From NCBI GenBank assembly GCA_946538495.1, contig CAMNGP010000003.1, positions 1-62,590 on the forward strand: 62,590 nt of DNA, in the 5' to 3' direction. This document shows, piece after piece, positions 33,319-42,900 of this stretch (its first letter is position 1; each line of letters opens with the position of its first letter). A model generated the notes under the pieces. It did no database searches. It saw nothing but the letters and a program-made list of their open reading frames with translations, and had not been told where the DNA came from. Both the position numbers and the translations under genes were made by a program. The stretch comes from an uncultured Candidatus Saccharibacteria bacterium (GTDB lineage Bacteria; Patescibacteriota; Saccharimonadia; Saccharimonadales; Saccharimonadaceae).

Positions 33319-33888
33319 ATGAATAGAAGATATATGGATTTTGTGCCTGCTAGGTCAAATAAACCAGTACCTAGCCGCAGGAAAGAAACGGTAGCACGGA
33401 GAGAAACGGGCGTAACGCATCGTGTAGTTCGTACTAACGAGGTTATTTCTGAAAGAGTTGATTTTGATGCGCGAACGATGCAGGCGGCAAGATTGGGCGT
33501 GGTGGAAGAGTTAACCCCTAGACATATTAATAGCAGTGCAGTTAAGAGGCCAGCGGTAGAAGACGAAAGGGTTGCACGACCAGTGAATTCTGGGATTAGG
33601 GCAATAAAACCTGTGGAAAAGCCTGTGGAAAAAGTTGCGAAAAAGAAAGAGGCTCCTAAGGTGGTAAAATCGCCATTCATCAATCAGGACAAAGTCGTAA
33701 AGCGCCCGTTGTCGGGGCATGGTTTTCGAAAAGAAGTGGCTGTGCCACAGGAGGTGCCGAAGGGCCCCGTTACGATTATTGCTAAACCAGAAAAAGATGC
33801 ACACGTGAGTATGATAGTAACTATTATTTTGACGATTATTTTAGGGGCAGCGGCTGGTACGGTGGCATTCTTGTTGCTACCTAAATAA
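33319..33888 (+). CDS. Basic tail-anchored membrane protein
   Basis: 189 residues. The first 155 are Arg/Lys/Val/Pro-rich and probably disordered (repeats of KPVEKPVEKVAKKK near 96-110), and a single hydrophobic helix lies at about 163-186, giving a C-terminal tail anchor with the basic region in the cytoplasm. No family recognised. The start is ATG 33319 after a weak purine stretch. Located just before tRNA-His. Confidence 0.75.
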   Translation: MNRRYMDFVPARSNKPVPSRRKETVARRETGVTHRVVRTNEVISERVDFDARTMQAARLGVVEELTPRHINSSAVKRPAVEDERVARPVNSGIRAIKPVEKPVEKVAKKKEAPKVVKSPFINQDKVVKRPLSGHGFRKEVAVPQEVPKGPVTIIAKPEKDAHVSMIVTIILTIILGAAAGTVAFLLLPK

Positions 33889-33907
33889 TATGATATAATA
33901 AAGGCAT

Positions 33908-33985
33908 GGTGGGATTAGCTCAGATGGTTAGAGCGTCTGATTGTGGTCCAGAAGGTCGTCGGTTCGATCCCGATATCCCACCCCA
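33908..33985 (+). tRNA. tRNA-His (anticodon GTG)
   Basis: Carries the extra G at -1 opposite C73, diagnostic for tRNA-His. Loop TTGTGGT, anticodon GTG. The anticodon stem ends in an A31:C39 mismatch. CCA is encoded. A near-copy of its 3' end lies at 34043-34068. Confidence 0.95.
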
Positions 33986-34068
33986 TGCAGCGGTTCCAGT
34001 TGCGCGTGAATAGCTGGGAACCGATGCGTCCCAAGGGGCAAACGGTTCGATTCCGATATCCCACTCCA
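33986..34068 (+). repeat. Downstream near-duplicate of the tRNA-His 3' end
   Basis: The last 26 nt of tRNA-His (33960-33985) recur at 34043-34068 with two transitions. Between them is a GC-rich hairpin (CGGTTCC...GGGAACCG, about 33990-34023). It parallels the duplicates after tRNA-Ser and tRNA-Gly but looks older. Confidence 0.8.
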
Positions 34069-34077
34069 TACAGCGAT

Positions 34078-34152
34078 GCGGGTATAGTACAGTGGTTAGT
34101 ATGCAAGTTTTCCAAACTTGAGATGAGAGTTCGATTCTCTCTACCCGCACCA
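34078..34152 (+). tRNA. tRNA-Gly (anticodon TCC)
   Basis: Anticodon stem CAAGT/ACTTG, loop TTTCCAA, anticodon TCC. Acceptor GCGGGTA with encoded CCA. Its last 22 nt are repeated exactly at 34199-34220. Confidence 0.95.
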
Positions 34153-34220
34153 TTTTTATTTCATAAAAATCTCAAAAAGCGAGAATCGTTTGTTCCAATC
34201 GATTCTCTCTACCCGCACCA
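34153..34220 (+). repeat. Downstream duplicate of the tRNA-Gly 3' end with hairpins
   Basis: The final 22 nt of tRNA-Gly (34131-34152) recur without mismatch at 34199-34220. The spacer has a hairpin TTTTTAT/ATAAAAA and a left arm GAGAATCG that pairs with CGATTCTC of the copy. The architecture is the same as after tRNA-Ser, with different sequence. Confidence 0.85.
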
Positions 34221-34331
34221 TAAGAACGAAAAAAATGAGAGCTTGCTCTTATTTTTTTGTTTTTTTGGAGTGGAGCAAGGAGAAGAACATCTCCTTATCC
34301 GCATACTTTTTAGATAATTATGTTATAACTA

Positions 34332-34360
34332 TTGACATTTTTTGTTGTTTGTGCTATACT
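34332..34360 (+). promoter_or_regulatory. TGTG-type promoter of the GC-rich coiled-coil gene
   Basis: TTGACA (34332-34337), 17-bp spacer ending TTGTGC, TATACT (34355-34360). The leader has an 8-bp hairpin ATCAACTT/AAGTTGAT around 34377-34404. Confidence 0.85.
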
Positions 34361-34429
34361 CATAGCTATACGTAGGATCAACTTGGGTGTATGCCTAAGT
34401 TGATAGGTGGCCAGAGAAAGGAAACTGCC

Positions 34430-34849
34430 ATGGCCAAGCGTGAGTACACTAACTGTTGGAAAGCTGATGGTGAGTCGGAGCAGACCGCTTTGCCCCTGAC
34501 TCCGGAGCCGGCGGTTGAGGCGCCTAAGGTGTCACCCAAGAAGGGGACGCCCAAGAAGGGAACCAAGAGGGTTGATACTCCGCCTTCGCGCTTCGAGCAG
34601 CTGTGCGCCAAGGGGCGCAGCTGGGTCGACGGCGTCGTCGATGCGCTCGACGATACCTTTGCTCGTCTCGACGCTCACGAGGAGCGTCTCGACGAGTACG
34701 GCCGCCGTCTCAACGAGCACGAGGACCGCTTCGGCGAGCTCTCGGCGCGCGTCGAGACGCTCGAGCAGCGTCCTGCGCCGGAGCCGTCGGCAAGTCCGAC
34801 AAGCGTTATTGTCACCATCAAGGTGGAGGGCGGTGACGTTAGCGAGTAG
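34430..34849 (+). CDS. GC-rich small coiled-coil protein
   Basis: 139 residues from ATG 34430, where AGAAAGGAA lies at good distance; an in-frame ATG at 34391 is inside the leader hairpin. Pro/Lys-rich N-terminus (VSPKKGTPKKGTK), then heptads with repeating LDAHEERLDEYGRRLNEHE (about 82-100) forming a coiled coil, and a short beta-like end. Third positions are strongly G/C, unlike neighbours. No membrane segment. Function unknown; structural or DNA-associated roles are possible. Confidence 0.8.
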   Translation: MAKREYTNCWKADGESEQTALPLTPEPAVEAPKVSPKKGTPKKGTKRVDTPPSRFEQLCAKGRSWVDGVVDALDDTFARLDAHEERLDEYGRRLNEHEDRFGELSARVETLEQRPAPEPSASPTSVIVTIKVEGGDVSE

Positions 34850-34860
34850 TATTCGCTTTA

Positions 34861-34929
34861 TGGAGGGTGCAGAAAGCACCCTCCACCTACGAGCACTTTG
34901 GAGGAGCCCGACCATTTATGGTCGGGCTC
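34861..34929 (+). terminator. Two strong terminator hairpins in tandem
   Basis: Ten-pair hairpin TGGAGGGTGC/GCACCCTCCA (34861-34885), then twelve-pair GAGCCCGACCAT/ATGGTCGGGCTC (34904-34929) followed by TTT. Confidence 0.88.
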
Positions 34930-34991
34930 TTTCAATGGTTTATTAAACATAAGCATATATTGGCTATTATTGCAAAGAGGTGGTATATCTA

Positions 34992-35020
34992 TTGACAAAA
35001 AAGCTAAAGTGTGATAGAAT
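34992..35020 (+). promoter_or_regulatory. TGTG-type promoter of the 618-residue gene
   Basis: TTGACA (34992-34997), 17-bp spacer ending TGTGA, TAGAAT (35015-35020). The next bases GTAAGCA are also shared with the 18500 promoter. The 140-nt leader holds hairpins GTTTTG/CAAAAC and CAGATTTC/GAAATCTG. Confidence 0.85.
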
Positions 35021-35066
35021 GTAAGCAGTCTAGGTTTTGGTGTGCTCTCAAAACGAGAAGACCATT

Positions 35067-35092
35067 AACAACCAAATCATCTCAGATTTCAA
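35067..35092 (+). repeat. Left arm of a 26-bp inverted repeat flanking the 618-residue gene
   Basis: AACAACCAAATCATCTCA plus eight further bases. Its reverse complement occurs at 37147-37172 with one mismatch. The two arms bracket the 618-residue gene and its terminators, but not its promoter. Confidence 0.85.
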
Positions 35093-35158
35093 AAGAAATC
35101 TGAAGCTATCCACTAATTTCCCCTCCCCAGGGAAAAGAAGAAAGGAGTGTGATGCTCT

Positions 35159-37015
35159 ATGATGATGAGCATCATTTATGGACTGGCGGTGTTCGCACTT
35201 GCGATTGCCGCGAGTCACTCCCTCTCACACAAGAGGGACGACGTATTGGTTGAGGGGCAGTTTGTGTTGTCCACCAAGGAGGACGGGGTGTGGCAATACC
35301 CCGACTGGATTGTAGCTGCCTGTATGGCAGTGACGGTCGGGTTCGTTCACTACTTTACGCCCACGGAGAGTCTGTGGTTGGCGGTAGTGTTTGCCATCAT
35401 GATGGTCGCGCTATATGTGTTGACTGTCATATGGTGGCAAGAAGAAGGTTCCGAAATTTTGGAGCTAGTGCTGTTCCTGATGCTGGTTGCAGTACTGACT
35501 CCCATGCTGTTTGCGACAGCGTGGAACTTGGCGGCGTTTATTGATAATGCTGCACTAGTGACCACGATAACTGTCGTGCCCGTCCTGATGGCAATCTGTG
35601 CTATTGGGCGTATGCTCTGTGATTTCTTCTATTTTCACGCATCTGTGAATAGAAGAAAAGGGCACGTCTATAACGGGTGGCGCACTCGTGGACGCGTGGC
35701 TTTTGTGGCTACACTCCTGGCGCTGGCTCTGGCTATCTGGTCTGGTTTCACGAACGGCTTTGCTTGGGTTTCGGCCCTAGCATCACAGCCGGCGGCTCAG
35801 CAGCAGGTGGAAGAGCCTACCGAGGAGGAGCTCGAGGCAATCGAGACTCTGACGGTAGACAAGGTGACGCCTCAGGAGCTGGAGCGTTTGACTGTCGACA
35901 AGTATTCTAATGTTGACTGGCGGCTCCTGGATTCGAGCTTGTCGCCTTGCGACCGAGCTCGCACGGAACAGACTGGCTTTTCTGACGCGCTGACCTTTGG
36001 GTTTGACGCGTCGGGAGATGCCGAAAGGTTCGCCGAGCTTGAGGCGGAGATTCTGCGGAATCCCGTCTACGGCGTGACGGTTGTCAACGCCATCAAGGAT
36101 AAGACTATCGGTGGCCAGGCCATCGGAAGTTTCAACCCTTGGATGGAGGAGATGAGCGCCCTAAACGACCAGTACGGAGTTTCGTACTGGCTCGACAAGG
36201 AAGGCGAGTCCTTCTACGTGAGCATGGAGTATCGCTGCTATGCGGCGACGCTCTGCACGTGGCTGGAGCGACTTGTCATTCAAGGCATCCAGGCTCGACC
36301 GACGGTTGAGAACTGGTGTCTAAACACTGCGGCCGCGAATAACGACCGTGCGGGAGTGCCCGCTTCTTACCAGTACACGAAGGACGCGCTTGTCCTCGCG
36401 TATGTGGGTAAGAATGAGGGTGCTGACAATGACGCTGGTACCGATGGTGTAAGCCAGAAGACTGACGGGCTCTTTGTCATTGGATTCAATATCCATGACA
36501 AGCGTCCGGAGTTCTATGGCGAAACGCCGGAACCCGAGCCGACCCCCACGCCGACACCTACGCCGGAGCCGACCCCGACTCCGACGCCCACTCCGACTCC
36601 TACACCGGAGCCGACGCCGGATCCTCGCTACAATAAGGATCCGAGCTTGGCCCCGAAGGAGAACACGGAGCCGAACGACGATCCGGGTCCGGGGCCTAGC
36701 ACCAATAATGGCCCCGGTGCTACGACCTCGACGGCGGATCAGCCGACAAACTCAAACCACACTACGTACCCCGATTATCGGGATACGGTGGACGAGCTTG
36801 CCGACACGAACCAGTCCCAGAAGACTGGTTCGGATCCGAGCACTCCCAGCACCCCTTCGGGTGGTGCCACCGTTGATAACAACGGTGATATTGGGACGTC
36901 AACTTCGGCTCCCATTAATACTCCCACACCCGTGACGCCTCCGGCAACGGATGCGAACACGGGTGAGAATATATCCGACAGTCCGGGGGAAGCCTGGGGA
37001 GGCCCTGCGGACTGA
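35159..37015 (+). CDS. GC-rich multi-pass membrane protein with PT-repeat extracellular tail
   Basis: 618 residues. Five or six hydrophobic segments lie in the first 215 residues, then an acidic linker, a soluble domain (about 245-455) with four or five cysteines, a Pro-Thr/Glu repeat (about 458-495), and a long Asn/Thr/Pro/Gly-rich low-complexity tail. The tail is probably a wall-spanning or exposed stalk. ATG 35159 or 35165 fits the AAAGGAG site. Codon use is much richer in G/C than neighbours. I do not recognise the family. The 26-bp inverted repeat around it and its own promoter suggest an acquired unit. Confidence 0.82.
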   Translation: MMMSIIYGLAVFALAIAASHSLSHKRDDVLVEGQFVLSTKEDGVWQYPDWIVAACMAVTVGFVHYFTPTESLWLAVVFAIMMVALYVLTVIWWQEEGSEILELVLFLMLVAVLTPMLFATAWNLAAFIDNAALVTTITVVPVLMAICAIGRMLCDFFYFHASVNRRKGHVYNGWRTRGRVAFVATLLALALAIWSGFTNGFAWVSALASQPAAQQQVEEPTEEELEAIETLTVDKVTPQELERLTVDKYSNVDWRLLDSSLSPCDRARTEQTGFSDALTFGFDASGDAERFAELEAEILRNPVYGVTVVNAIKDKTIGGQAIGSFNPWMEEMSALNDQYGVSYWLDKEGESFYVSMEYRCYAATLCTWLERLVIQGIQARPTVENWCLNTAAANNDRAGVPASYQYTKDALVLAYVGKNEGADNDAGTDGVSQKTDGLFVIGFNIHDKRPEFYGETPEPEPTPTPTPTPEPTPTPTPTPTPTPEPTPDPRYNKDPSLAPKENTEPNDDPGPGPSTNNGPGATTSTADQPTNSNHTTYPDYRDTVDELADTNQSQKTGSDPSTPSTPSGGATVDNNGDIGTSTSAPINTPTPVTPPATDANTGENISDSPGEAWGGPAD

Positions 37016-37020
37016 CGTGG

Positions 37021-37132
37021 ATAGCTGGGCCTTCGGGCCCCGAGCCGCAAGGCTCAAAAAGGGTGAGGCCCAATGGCCGGGACGGCCACGCACCTTTTGA
37101 AAGAGTCCGGTAGCTCTATAAGGGCTACCGGG
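37021..37132 (+). terminator. Cluster of GC-rich hairpins after the 618-residue gene
   Basis: Successive hairpins: GGGCC/GGGCCC, GAGCC/GGCTC, a longer GGTG...CACC stem ending in TTTT (about 37063-37099), and CCGGTAGC/GGCTACCGG (37108-37131). Together they should stop transcription before the surface-protein gene. Confidence 0.75.
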
Positions 37133-37146
37133 CTTCACCCCATGAA

Positions 37147-37172
37147 TTGAAATTTGAGATGATTTGGTTGTT
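37147..37172 (-). repeat. Right arm of the 26-bp inverted repeat
   Basis: Inverted copy of 35067-35092 with one mismatch. It lies in the region upstream of the DUF11-like surface protein, 65 bp before its start codon. Confidence 0.85.
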
Positions 37173-37236
37173 TAGACGAAAATTAACAATTCGGCTAGCA
37201 ACCACCTGTCAGAATTATTAATTAGAAAGGATTAAT

Positions 37237-38523
37237 ATGAATAAGATTTATAAGTCTATTTTGAGCGTTTCTGCTGCAGCTGTGATGCTTGCGGGTACGC
37301 TTGCTCCTGTGATGGTGTATGCTTGGGGTGACTCTAATAATGGTCGTCCTAGCTATACGCTTGATCAGATTAATAATGGTGAACTTGGTGACACCATTAC
37401 GTTTAACTCGATTTCTAACGGTAAAATCGGGGATGAAAAGAATTTCGTGGGCGCAAAGGTAGCGGGTGCAAACGTCGAGACCTGGAATGCCAACACGATT
37501 AATGTAAAAGACGGCGAAACTTATACGATTCGTTTGTTTGTTCACAACAACAGCCCTAAGGGCGAGGAAGCGATTGCAAAGGGCGTAAAAGCTACTTTCT
37601 CGATTCCAACAACGGTTGCTAAATCTCAAACGATTGTTGGTTATATCGATTCTTCGAATGCCACTCCTAATCGTTATTGGGACGAAGTAACTTTGAATGC
37701 TAGCGAGAATGTCTACCTTGAATATGTTGAAGGTTCTGCTAAGTTTAATAACAACAACGGTACTTTTGCTCTTCCTAACGAAGTAATTACCTCTGGTGCA
37801 ACCTTGGGTTACACTTCAATGAATGGCGAGATTCCTGGTTGTTATCAATATTCTGGCGTAGTAACCATTGACGTTAAGGTTCATAGCTCGGTAGCCGCTA
37901 AGGTTTCTAAACAAGTTCGTATCAAGGGTACAAAGACCTGGAGCGAATCTGTGGAAGCTAAAGTTGGTGACGAAGTTGAATATCAAATTGAGTACGTCAA
38001 CTTACTCTCTGAGCAAGTTAAGGACGTGATGATTCGTGATGTTCTTCCTACCAACGTTGAGTACGTGACTGATTCGACTTATCTTTATAATTCGAATTAT
38101 CAAAGTGGCGTGCTTCTAAAAGACAATACCGTGACTACGACTGGCATTAACATTGGCACTTATAATGCTAAGGGTAATGCCTATGTTCGTTTCACTGGTA
38201 AGGTGGTTGACAAAACCATGGCTTGTGGTGACAACCAGTTAGTTAACTGGGCAAGCGCCACAGTCAAGGGTGAAGTATATAAGGACGACGCTTCGGTGTT
38301 TGTGAATAAGGATGACGAGACTTGTAAGGAGAAACCAACTCCTACCCCAACTCCAACTCCAACTCCTACGCCAACGCCTACACCAACTCCTGACAACCCA
38401 GGTAGTACGCCAACAACAATCGTAAGTACTGGTCCTGAAACAATTGTGACGGGTGCTATTGGTGCTGGTAGCGTAGTAACTACACTTGGCTACTTCATTT
38501 CTAGCCGTAAAAAATTGTTATAA
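37237..38523 (+). CDS. DUF11-like cell-surface protein with PT stalk and C-terminal anchor
   Basis: 428 residues. Signal peptide at about 1-29 (cleavage near VYA|WG), a beta-rich domain at about 30-220, and a DUF11/isopeptide-type Ig domain at about 225-345 (VGDEVEYQIEYVN, DVLPTNVEYV). A Pro-Thr repeat spans about 366-385. A hydrophobic helix lies near 405-421, followed by the basic tail SSRKKLL. The layout is that of a wall-anchored stalked adhesin or S-layer-like protein. GAAAGGATTAATATG gives a strong start. Third-position choices (GTT, GCT, CGT, AAC) look like those of a highly expressed gene. Confidence 0.88.
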   Translation: MNKIYKSILSVSAAAVMLAGTLAPVMVYAWGDSNNGRPSYTLDQINNGELGDTITFNSISNGKIGDEKNFVGAKVAGANVETWNANTINVKDGETYTIRLFVHNNSPKGEEAIAKGVKATFSIPTTVAKSQTIVGYIDSSNATPNRYWDEVTLNASENVYLEYVEGSAKFNNNNGTFALPNEVITSGATLGYTSMNGEIPGCYQYSGVVTIDVKVHSSVAAKVSKQVRIKGTKTWSESVEAKVGDEVEYQIEYVNLLSEQVKDVMIRDVLPTNVEYVTDSTYLYNSNYQSGVLLKDNTVTTTGINIGTYNAKGNAYVRFTGKVVDKTMACGDNQLVNWASATVKGEVYKDDASVFVNKDDETCKEKPTPTPTPTPTPTPTPTPTPDNPGSTPTTIVSTGPETIVTGAIGAGSVVTTLGYFISSRKKLL

Positions 38524-38556
38524 AGTGACCGCTTCATTGAGAGTGGGAACTTAAGA

Positions 38557-38590
38557 AAATGGACTAGGTCTTTGGCCTAGTCCATTTTTG
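38557..38590 (+). terminator. Rho-independent terminator
   Basis: Twelve-pair hairpin AAATGGACTAGG/CCTAGTCCATTT followed by TTG, 34 bp after the surface-protein stop. Confidence 0.88.
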
Positions 38591-38705
38591 TGCAAGGTTC
38601 TTGATTTAGTATATTTTGTTGATGGTTTTGTATTGATTCTTGGTGAATTATGATGACATTTTTGCATTGATTTTTTGAAAATGCTTATGATATAATAATT
38701 GTTAT

Positions 38706-39932
38706 ATGGATCCGTCATACAATAATTCTAACAGTGGTGATGGTTCGGGTGGAATGAATCCGAACGGCGCTATGCAGCCGATGACTCCAGCAGGGCCTGT
38801 GGTTTCTGAACAACCGATAACTCCTGTGCAGTCTGTAGCCCCAGTGCAACCTGTGATGCCTGGGCAATTGCCATCGGCTCTCGAACAACCTGTGGTTTCC
38901 GAACAACCCGTGATGCCGGTGCAGTCTGTGTCACCGATGCAGCCTGCCCAACGGATTAATCCGATTACTCATAGACCGATGGGTCCAGTAGTCGGTGGGA
39001 CGGCGATGAACCAGATGTCGGGACAAATGACAAGCCCGATGATGAATAACACTTTGCCTAACCAGAATATGATGCAACCGATGTCTTCTGGTGCAGGCGA
39101 TGATATTGTGCTGGCTGGAGCAGAAAAAAAGAAACCGAAATTAAGCACGATTGTTATCGTGGCGTTTGCGGTTTTGTTTGCCGTGGTAGTATTGGTGTTG
39201 GCTATTACGAGGACGATTGGTGGTGGAGGTGGAGGTAATATTAAAAATACGAAAGAAGCCTTTAATCGCTATGCGAATTATTATTTATATGGGGAGGATA
39301 AAACTGACGATATCGAAATGGAATATGATGGCGAGAATGATTCCTATTTTGATTTATACTTTTATGATGAAGAAAAACAACAAGAGAACGCAAGTTATTT
39401 AAGTAATTTGCGAGGGTATTTTGATGACTATTATAAACTCAGGTACAATGAGCTTGAATCGGGAGATGATGAGGACTATGAGCTACTTTATTTAGAAGAG
39501 TACGGGAAAGAATTTTCCATTGTTTTTAACTATCATAGCGGCGCATTTTTAAATGAATCAAGCATTATTGATGCGTATATTTCTGGTGGAGAGGAAAATG
39601 TAAATGAGTTAATTGGAAAAACGTATGCTCCTTACGAGAATTTGGGTTCGGTGAATGGTGTTGATTTTTATAGTGTAGTCACCGAACTTTCGCGAAGCGA
39701 GTATGAATTAATATCGCAGTATAATGATGATGGATGCATAAGTGACAATAGGGTTATTAATCAATGTGTGATAAGTAATAATATTGACGCCACTAATACT
39801 AGTCTGATAGAGCGTATTTTCTCTTTAAACCAAAAAAGACAAAACGCATTAATGTTGTATAAGGAAGATGTGCTTACGGGAATTTTTAGGCAGAAAGAGC
39901 TTATTTATAACCAAACGAAGGATATAATATGA
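38706..39932 (+). CDS. Single-pass membrane protein with Pro/Met/Gln-rich cytoplasmic region
   Basis: 408 residues. The N-terminal 130 residues are disordered with repeats of the form EQPVxPVQS (about 37-80). A membrane helix lies at about 147-168, then a Gly run and an acidic, Tyr-rich outside domain (about 178-408) with one or two cysteine pairs. TATAAT ends 9 bp before ATG. It overlaps the VirB6-like gene by 4 bp, so the two products probably work together at the membrane. Family not recognised. Confidence 0.82.
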   Translation: MDPSYNNSNSGDGSGGMNPNGAMQPMTPAGPVVSEQPITPVQSVAPVQPVMPGQLPSALEQPVVSEQPVMPVQSVSPMQPAQRINPITHRPMGPVVGGTAMNQMSGQMTSPMMNNTLPNQNMMQPMSSGAGDDIVLAGAEKKKPKLSTIVIVAFAVLFAVVVLVLAITRTIGGGGGGNIKNTKEAFNRYANYYLYGEDKTDDIEMEYDGENDSYFDLYFYDEEKQQENASYLSNLRGYFDDYYKLRYNELESGDDEDYELLYLEEYGKEFSIVFNYHSGAFLNESSIIDAYISGGEENVNELIGKTYAPYENLGSVNGVDFYSVVTELSRSEYELISQYNDDGCISDNRVINQCVISNNIDATNTSLIERIFSLNQKRQNALMLYKEDVLTGIFRQKELIYNQTKDII

Positions 39933-42900
39933 TAAAAGGAATAAAAAGATTTGTTTATTTATTTGGAGTATTGGGTTTTTTGGTATTTGGTTCGTTATTC
40001 GCTAGCTATCCAGTAATGGCGGTCGGAACTGTAGACGTTCCGGCGTCGGTTGAGAAAAAAATGATTCTTCAAAATGTTTATCAGTGTTATTGGCAAGGTG
40101 CATTTAGGCAAAGAATTGATAGCTTGGGGGCGGTCTATGACCAAAAAGGGGATTTTCTGCTAAATTCAAGTGGGAACGCTGTTTTAGTGTCGAAAATGAA
40201 AAATGGAAAATATACTACCAGTGAAGAGGCGACCTATTCATGTCGGGATTTTGTGGTTGGCAATGGGTCCAGTATTAATTCGGTTTTTTCTGCGACTGGC
40301 ATTGGACTTCCAGATAGTAGTAGCACTGATGATGTTATAAAATTTATGGAAGGAATGGGTTATACCGTTAAGGAGGAAAAAACTGCTTCCTGTTACAATT
40401 TGTCTTATACGGCTACCAGTATAATTAGTGGAGCATATGGAAATAATACGGTTTGGGACGGCAAGACAAATAATGTGTGTATAAATAATGATAATACGGT
40501 GAGGGTTGATAATAGTGGAGATGGTGAAATGGACTTTTATATAAAAGGAGATGGTCAAACGGAACAAGTGTGTTTTAAACCTTTTGCTTTTGGCGAAAGT
40601 TGTATTAATGGTAGTGAGTTTACCTCTGGAAGTAATAAGGCTAGCATAATGATGAATCTAATAGAGGAGTCTTGCGGAGGCGGTAACGTTTGCGTGAAGA
40701 ATTATGGTGCTGGTTCAGTTGAATATGAATTTAATAGGGCTTCGAGTAGTTCGGCAGAACAAAACAGCCTTAATAACTATTCCGTTGCGTTTGGGGCGCG
40801 TAATAGCGCTGGGATGGTTGCCGTGAGAACGTTGTCCGCAGGATCGATATCTGACGCTTCGGGATTTAAAATTAAAAATGATGATCCGGGAAAAAGACAA
40901 CTATACCAGAATTATTATACTCAGTTTTATGGTATGAAAGCCCCTGATTGCACTTTGGGCGATGATGGGGCTTTGGGTAGTATGGTGGCTATTAATTGGT
41001 TGGACGGCGGGACAATGAAGAAGTGTTATTATTCATCGAACGATGTTAGTAATAACAGTAATAGAAATAAAAAGGTAAACGGGATAAATGATAATGGGTT
41101 TTTCGTGTCTGGTAGTTTGGACTTAAACGGTTTGATTGATGCAATTAATCAATTGCCAACTGAATATGATGATATCACTGCTGCAGATGTAAATACTAGC
41201 GAGGCGACAAGTGAAGATAGTTGTCTGGCTGCGGATTTGAATGGGCAGGGATGGTTTCTGTGCTCGGCTTTATCAAATTCAACATATGCTGCTACGTTTT
41301 TAGACAACGTCATTGATGATTGGCTACGTGTGGATACTCAATACTATGATGGCAACAGCTCTACTTATAAGATTTGGGAAGTAATGCGGGGTATAGCCAA
41401 TATAATAATGATTATTTTATTGCTTGTTATTATTGTGTCCCAGTTATCGGGCTTCGGAATCAACAATTATGGCATTAAGAAGATGCTGCCAAGATTTATT
41501 GTGATGGCGATTTTGATTAATCTTAGTTTTGTTATTTGTGATGTTGCTGTAGACTTTTCAAACTTGATGGGCGTAGGGCTCAGGAACCTATTTGGTTCAA
41601 TTGGGCAAAACATAGAGGCACAGGGTACTACTGACTATATAGCAATTTTAGTTACGTCTTTATTAAGTGTCGTTGGGATTGGTGGTGCAGCGAGCTCGTC
41701 CATAACTACTATTATTCCTTTCATAATAGGAGCAGGAGCCGTAGAGGCGCCAATTATCGTTCTGGTTGTACTTCTTGCATTAATTCCAGTTATTATAGGT
41801 CTTGCGATATTCTTTATGATGTTGAGTGGTAGGTTTATCATTATTGTAGGGTGCATTGCTTTGTCTCCTATTGCGTTTACTCTGTTTATACTACCAAATA
41901 CTCAAGGTGTTTTTAAAAAGTGGTGGGGTCTGTTCAAGGCAGCTCTTATTATGTATCCACTATGTGGCGCCGTGATTGGCATTAGTTATTTGGTGAGAGG
42001 TTTCGTAATGACTGATGGGGATAAACAAATATGGATGGGTGTAATAGCTATGATAGCCCCGTATTTACCGTTTTTCATGTTGCCATCTTTGCTGAAGAGT
42101 ACGATTGGGATGCTAGGTACGGCTGGTAATGCGTTGATGTCACTTGGAGATAAGGTAAAAACTGGGGCAAAAGATGGAATGGATGCGATTCGTCACACTG
42201 GTGCGTATCAGGATGCTTCGAAGGCAGCACTAGAAAAAATGAATGTTCAGCGAGCTCAGAATACTATTAAAAAACTAGGTAAATTGAAGAAGGACGAAAT
42301 GTCTGAAAGTCAGAAAAGACGCTTGTTCGATGCGCAGCAGACGGTGAGTGCTGGGCGTATGGCTGACGCGCAACGTGGACTTGGAGCTTATGTTGTGACG
42401 CAAGATGAAGCTGAAAGGCGTGCAGCAGCTGCAAAAGATGCACAAGAGCTCAAGAGTTATACCGAGCGAAACGACGATATGACGCATAGCCAGTTGAATG
42501 ATGAGCTGAAAGGTGCTACAGAAGCTTATAAAAATGACAAGAACGACACTAATAGAATAAGGCTACAGGCTGCAATTATGTCGGCAAATAATAGGGGGAT
42601 GAATCGTGAATTATTGGATGAGTTAAAGCATTTGAAATTGACGGCGGATATTGGTAACGATGCCAAAGTGTTAGGACAGCTAGCGACGAGCAATGACATA
42701 GTTTTACAACAGTTTGGCAAACAAATGAGTAAACCTCTTGACTCTAATGGTACGCTGCCATCGAGAAAGAGTTTGGGGGAATTTGTGTCCGGAGGTGGGG
42801 ATGTTTCATTGCAAGGCGCTCTTGATAGAATTGGTAAAAATGCTTTGGTTGGAGCGAATGATGATACGCTTAAATTTATTAAGGATTCTGCAGGTTCTTC

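Noticed and set aside
34515-34946. Several long ORFs in other frames and strand across the GC-rich coiled-coil gene
   Set aside because: High GC removes stop codons in all frames. Only the frame from 34430 has the promoter, ribosome-binding site and sensible composition, and the 143-codon frame runs into the terminator hairpins.
34153-37172. Integrated element bounded by tRNA-Gly duplicates containing the GC-rich genes
   Set aside because: The only second copy of the tRNA-Gly end is at 34199-34220, before the GC-rich genes. No distal copy was seen beyond them, so the duplicate does not enclose the island.
36500-38400. PT-repeat tracts of the 618- and 428-residue proteins as a DNA-level repeat family
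   Set aside because: They are protein-level Pro-Thr stalks with different codon choices in the two genes (CCG/ACG versus CCA/ACT), so shared DNA origin is not supported.
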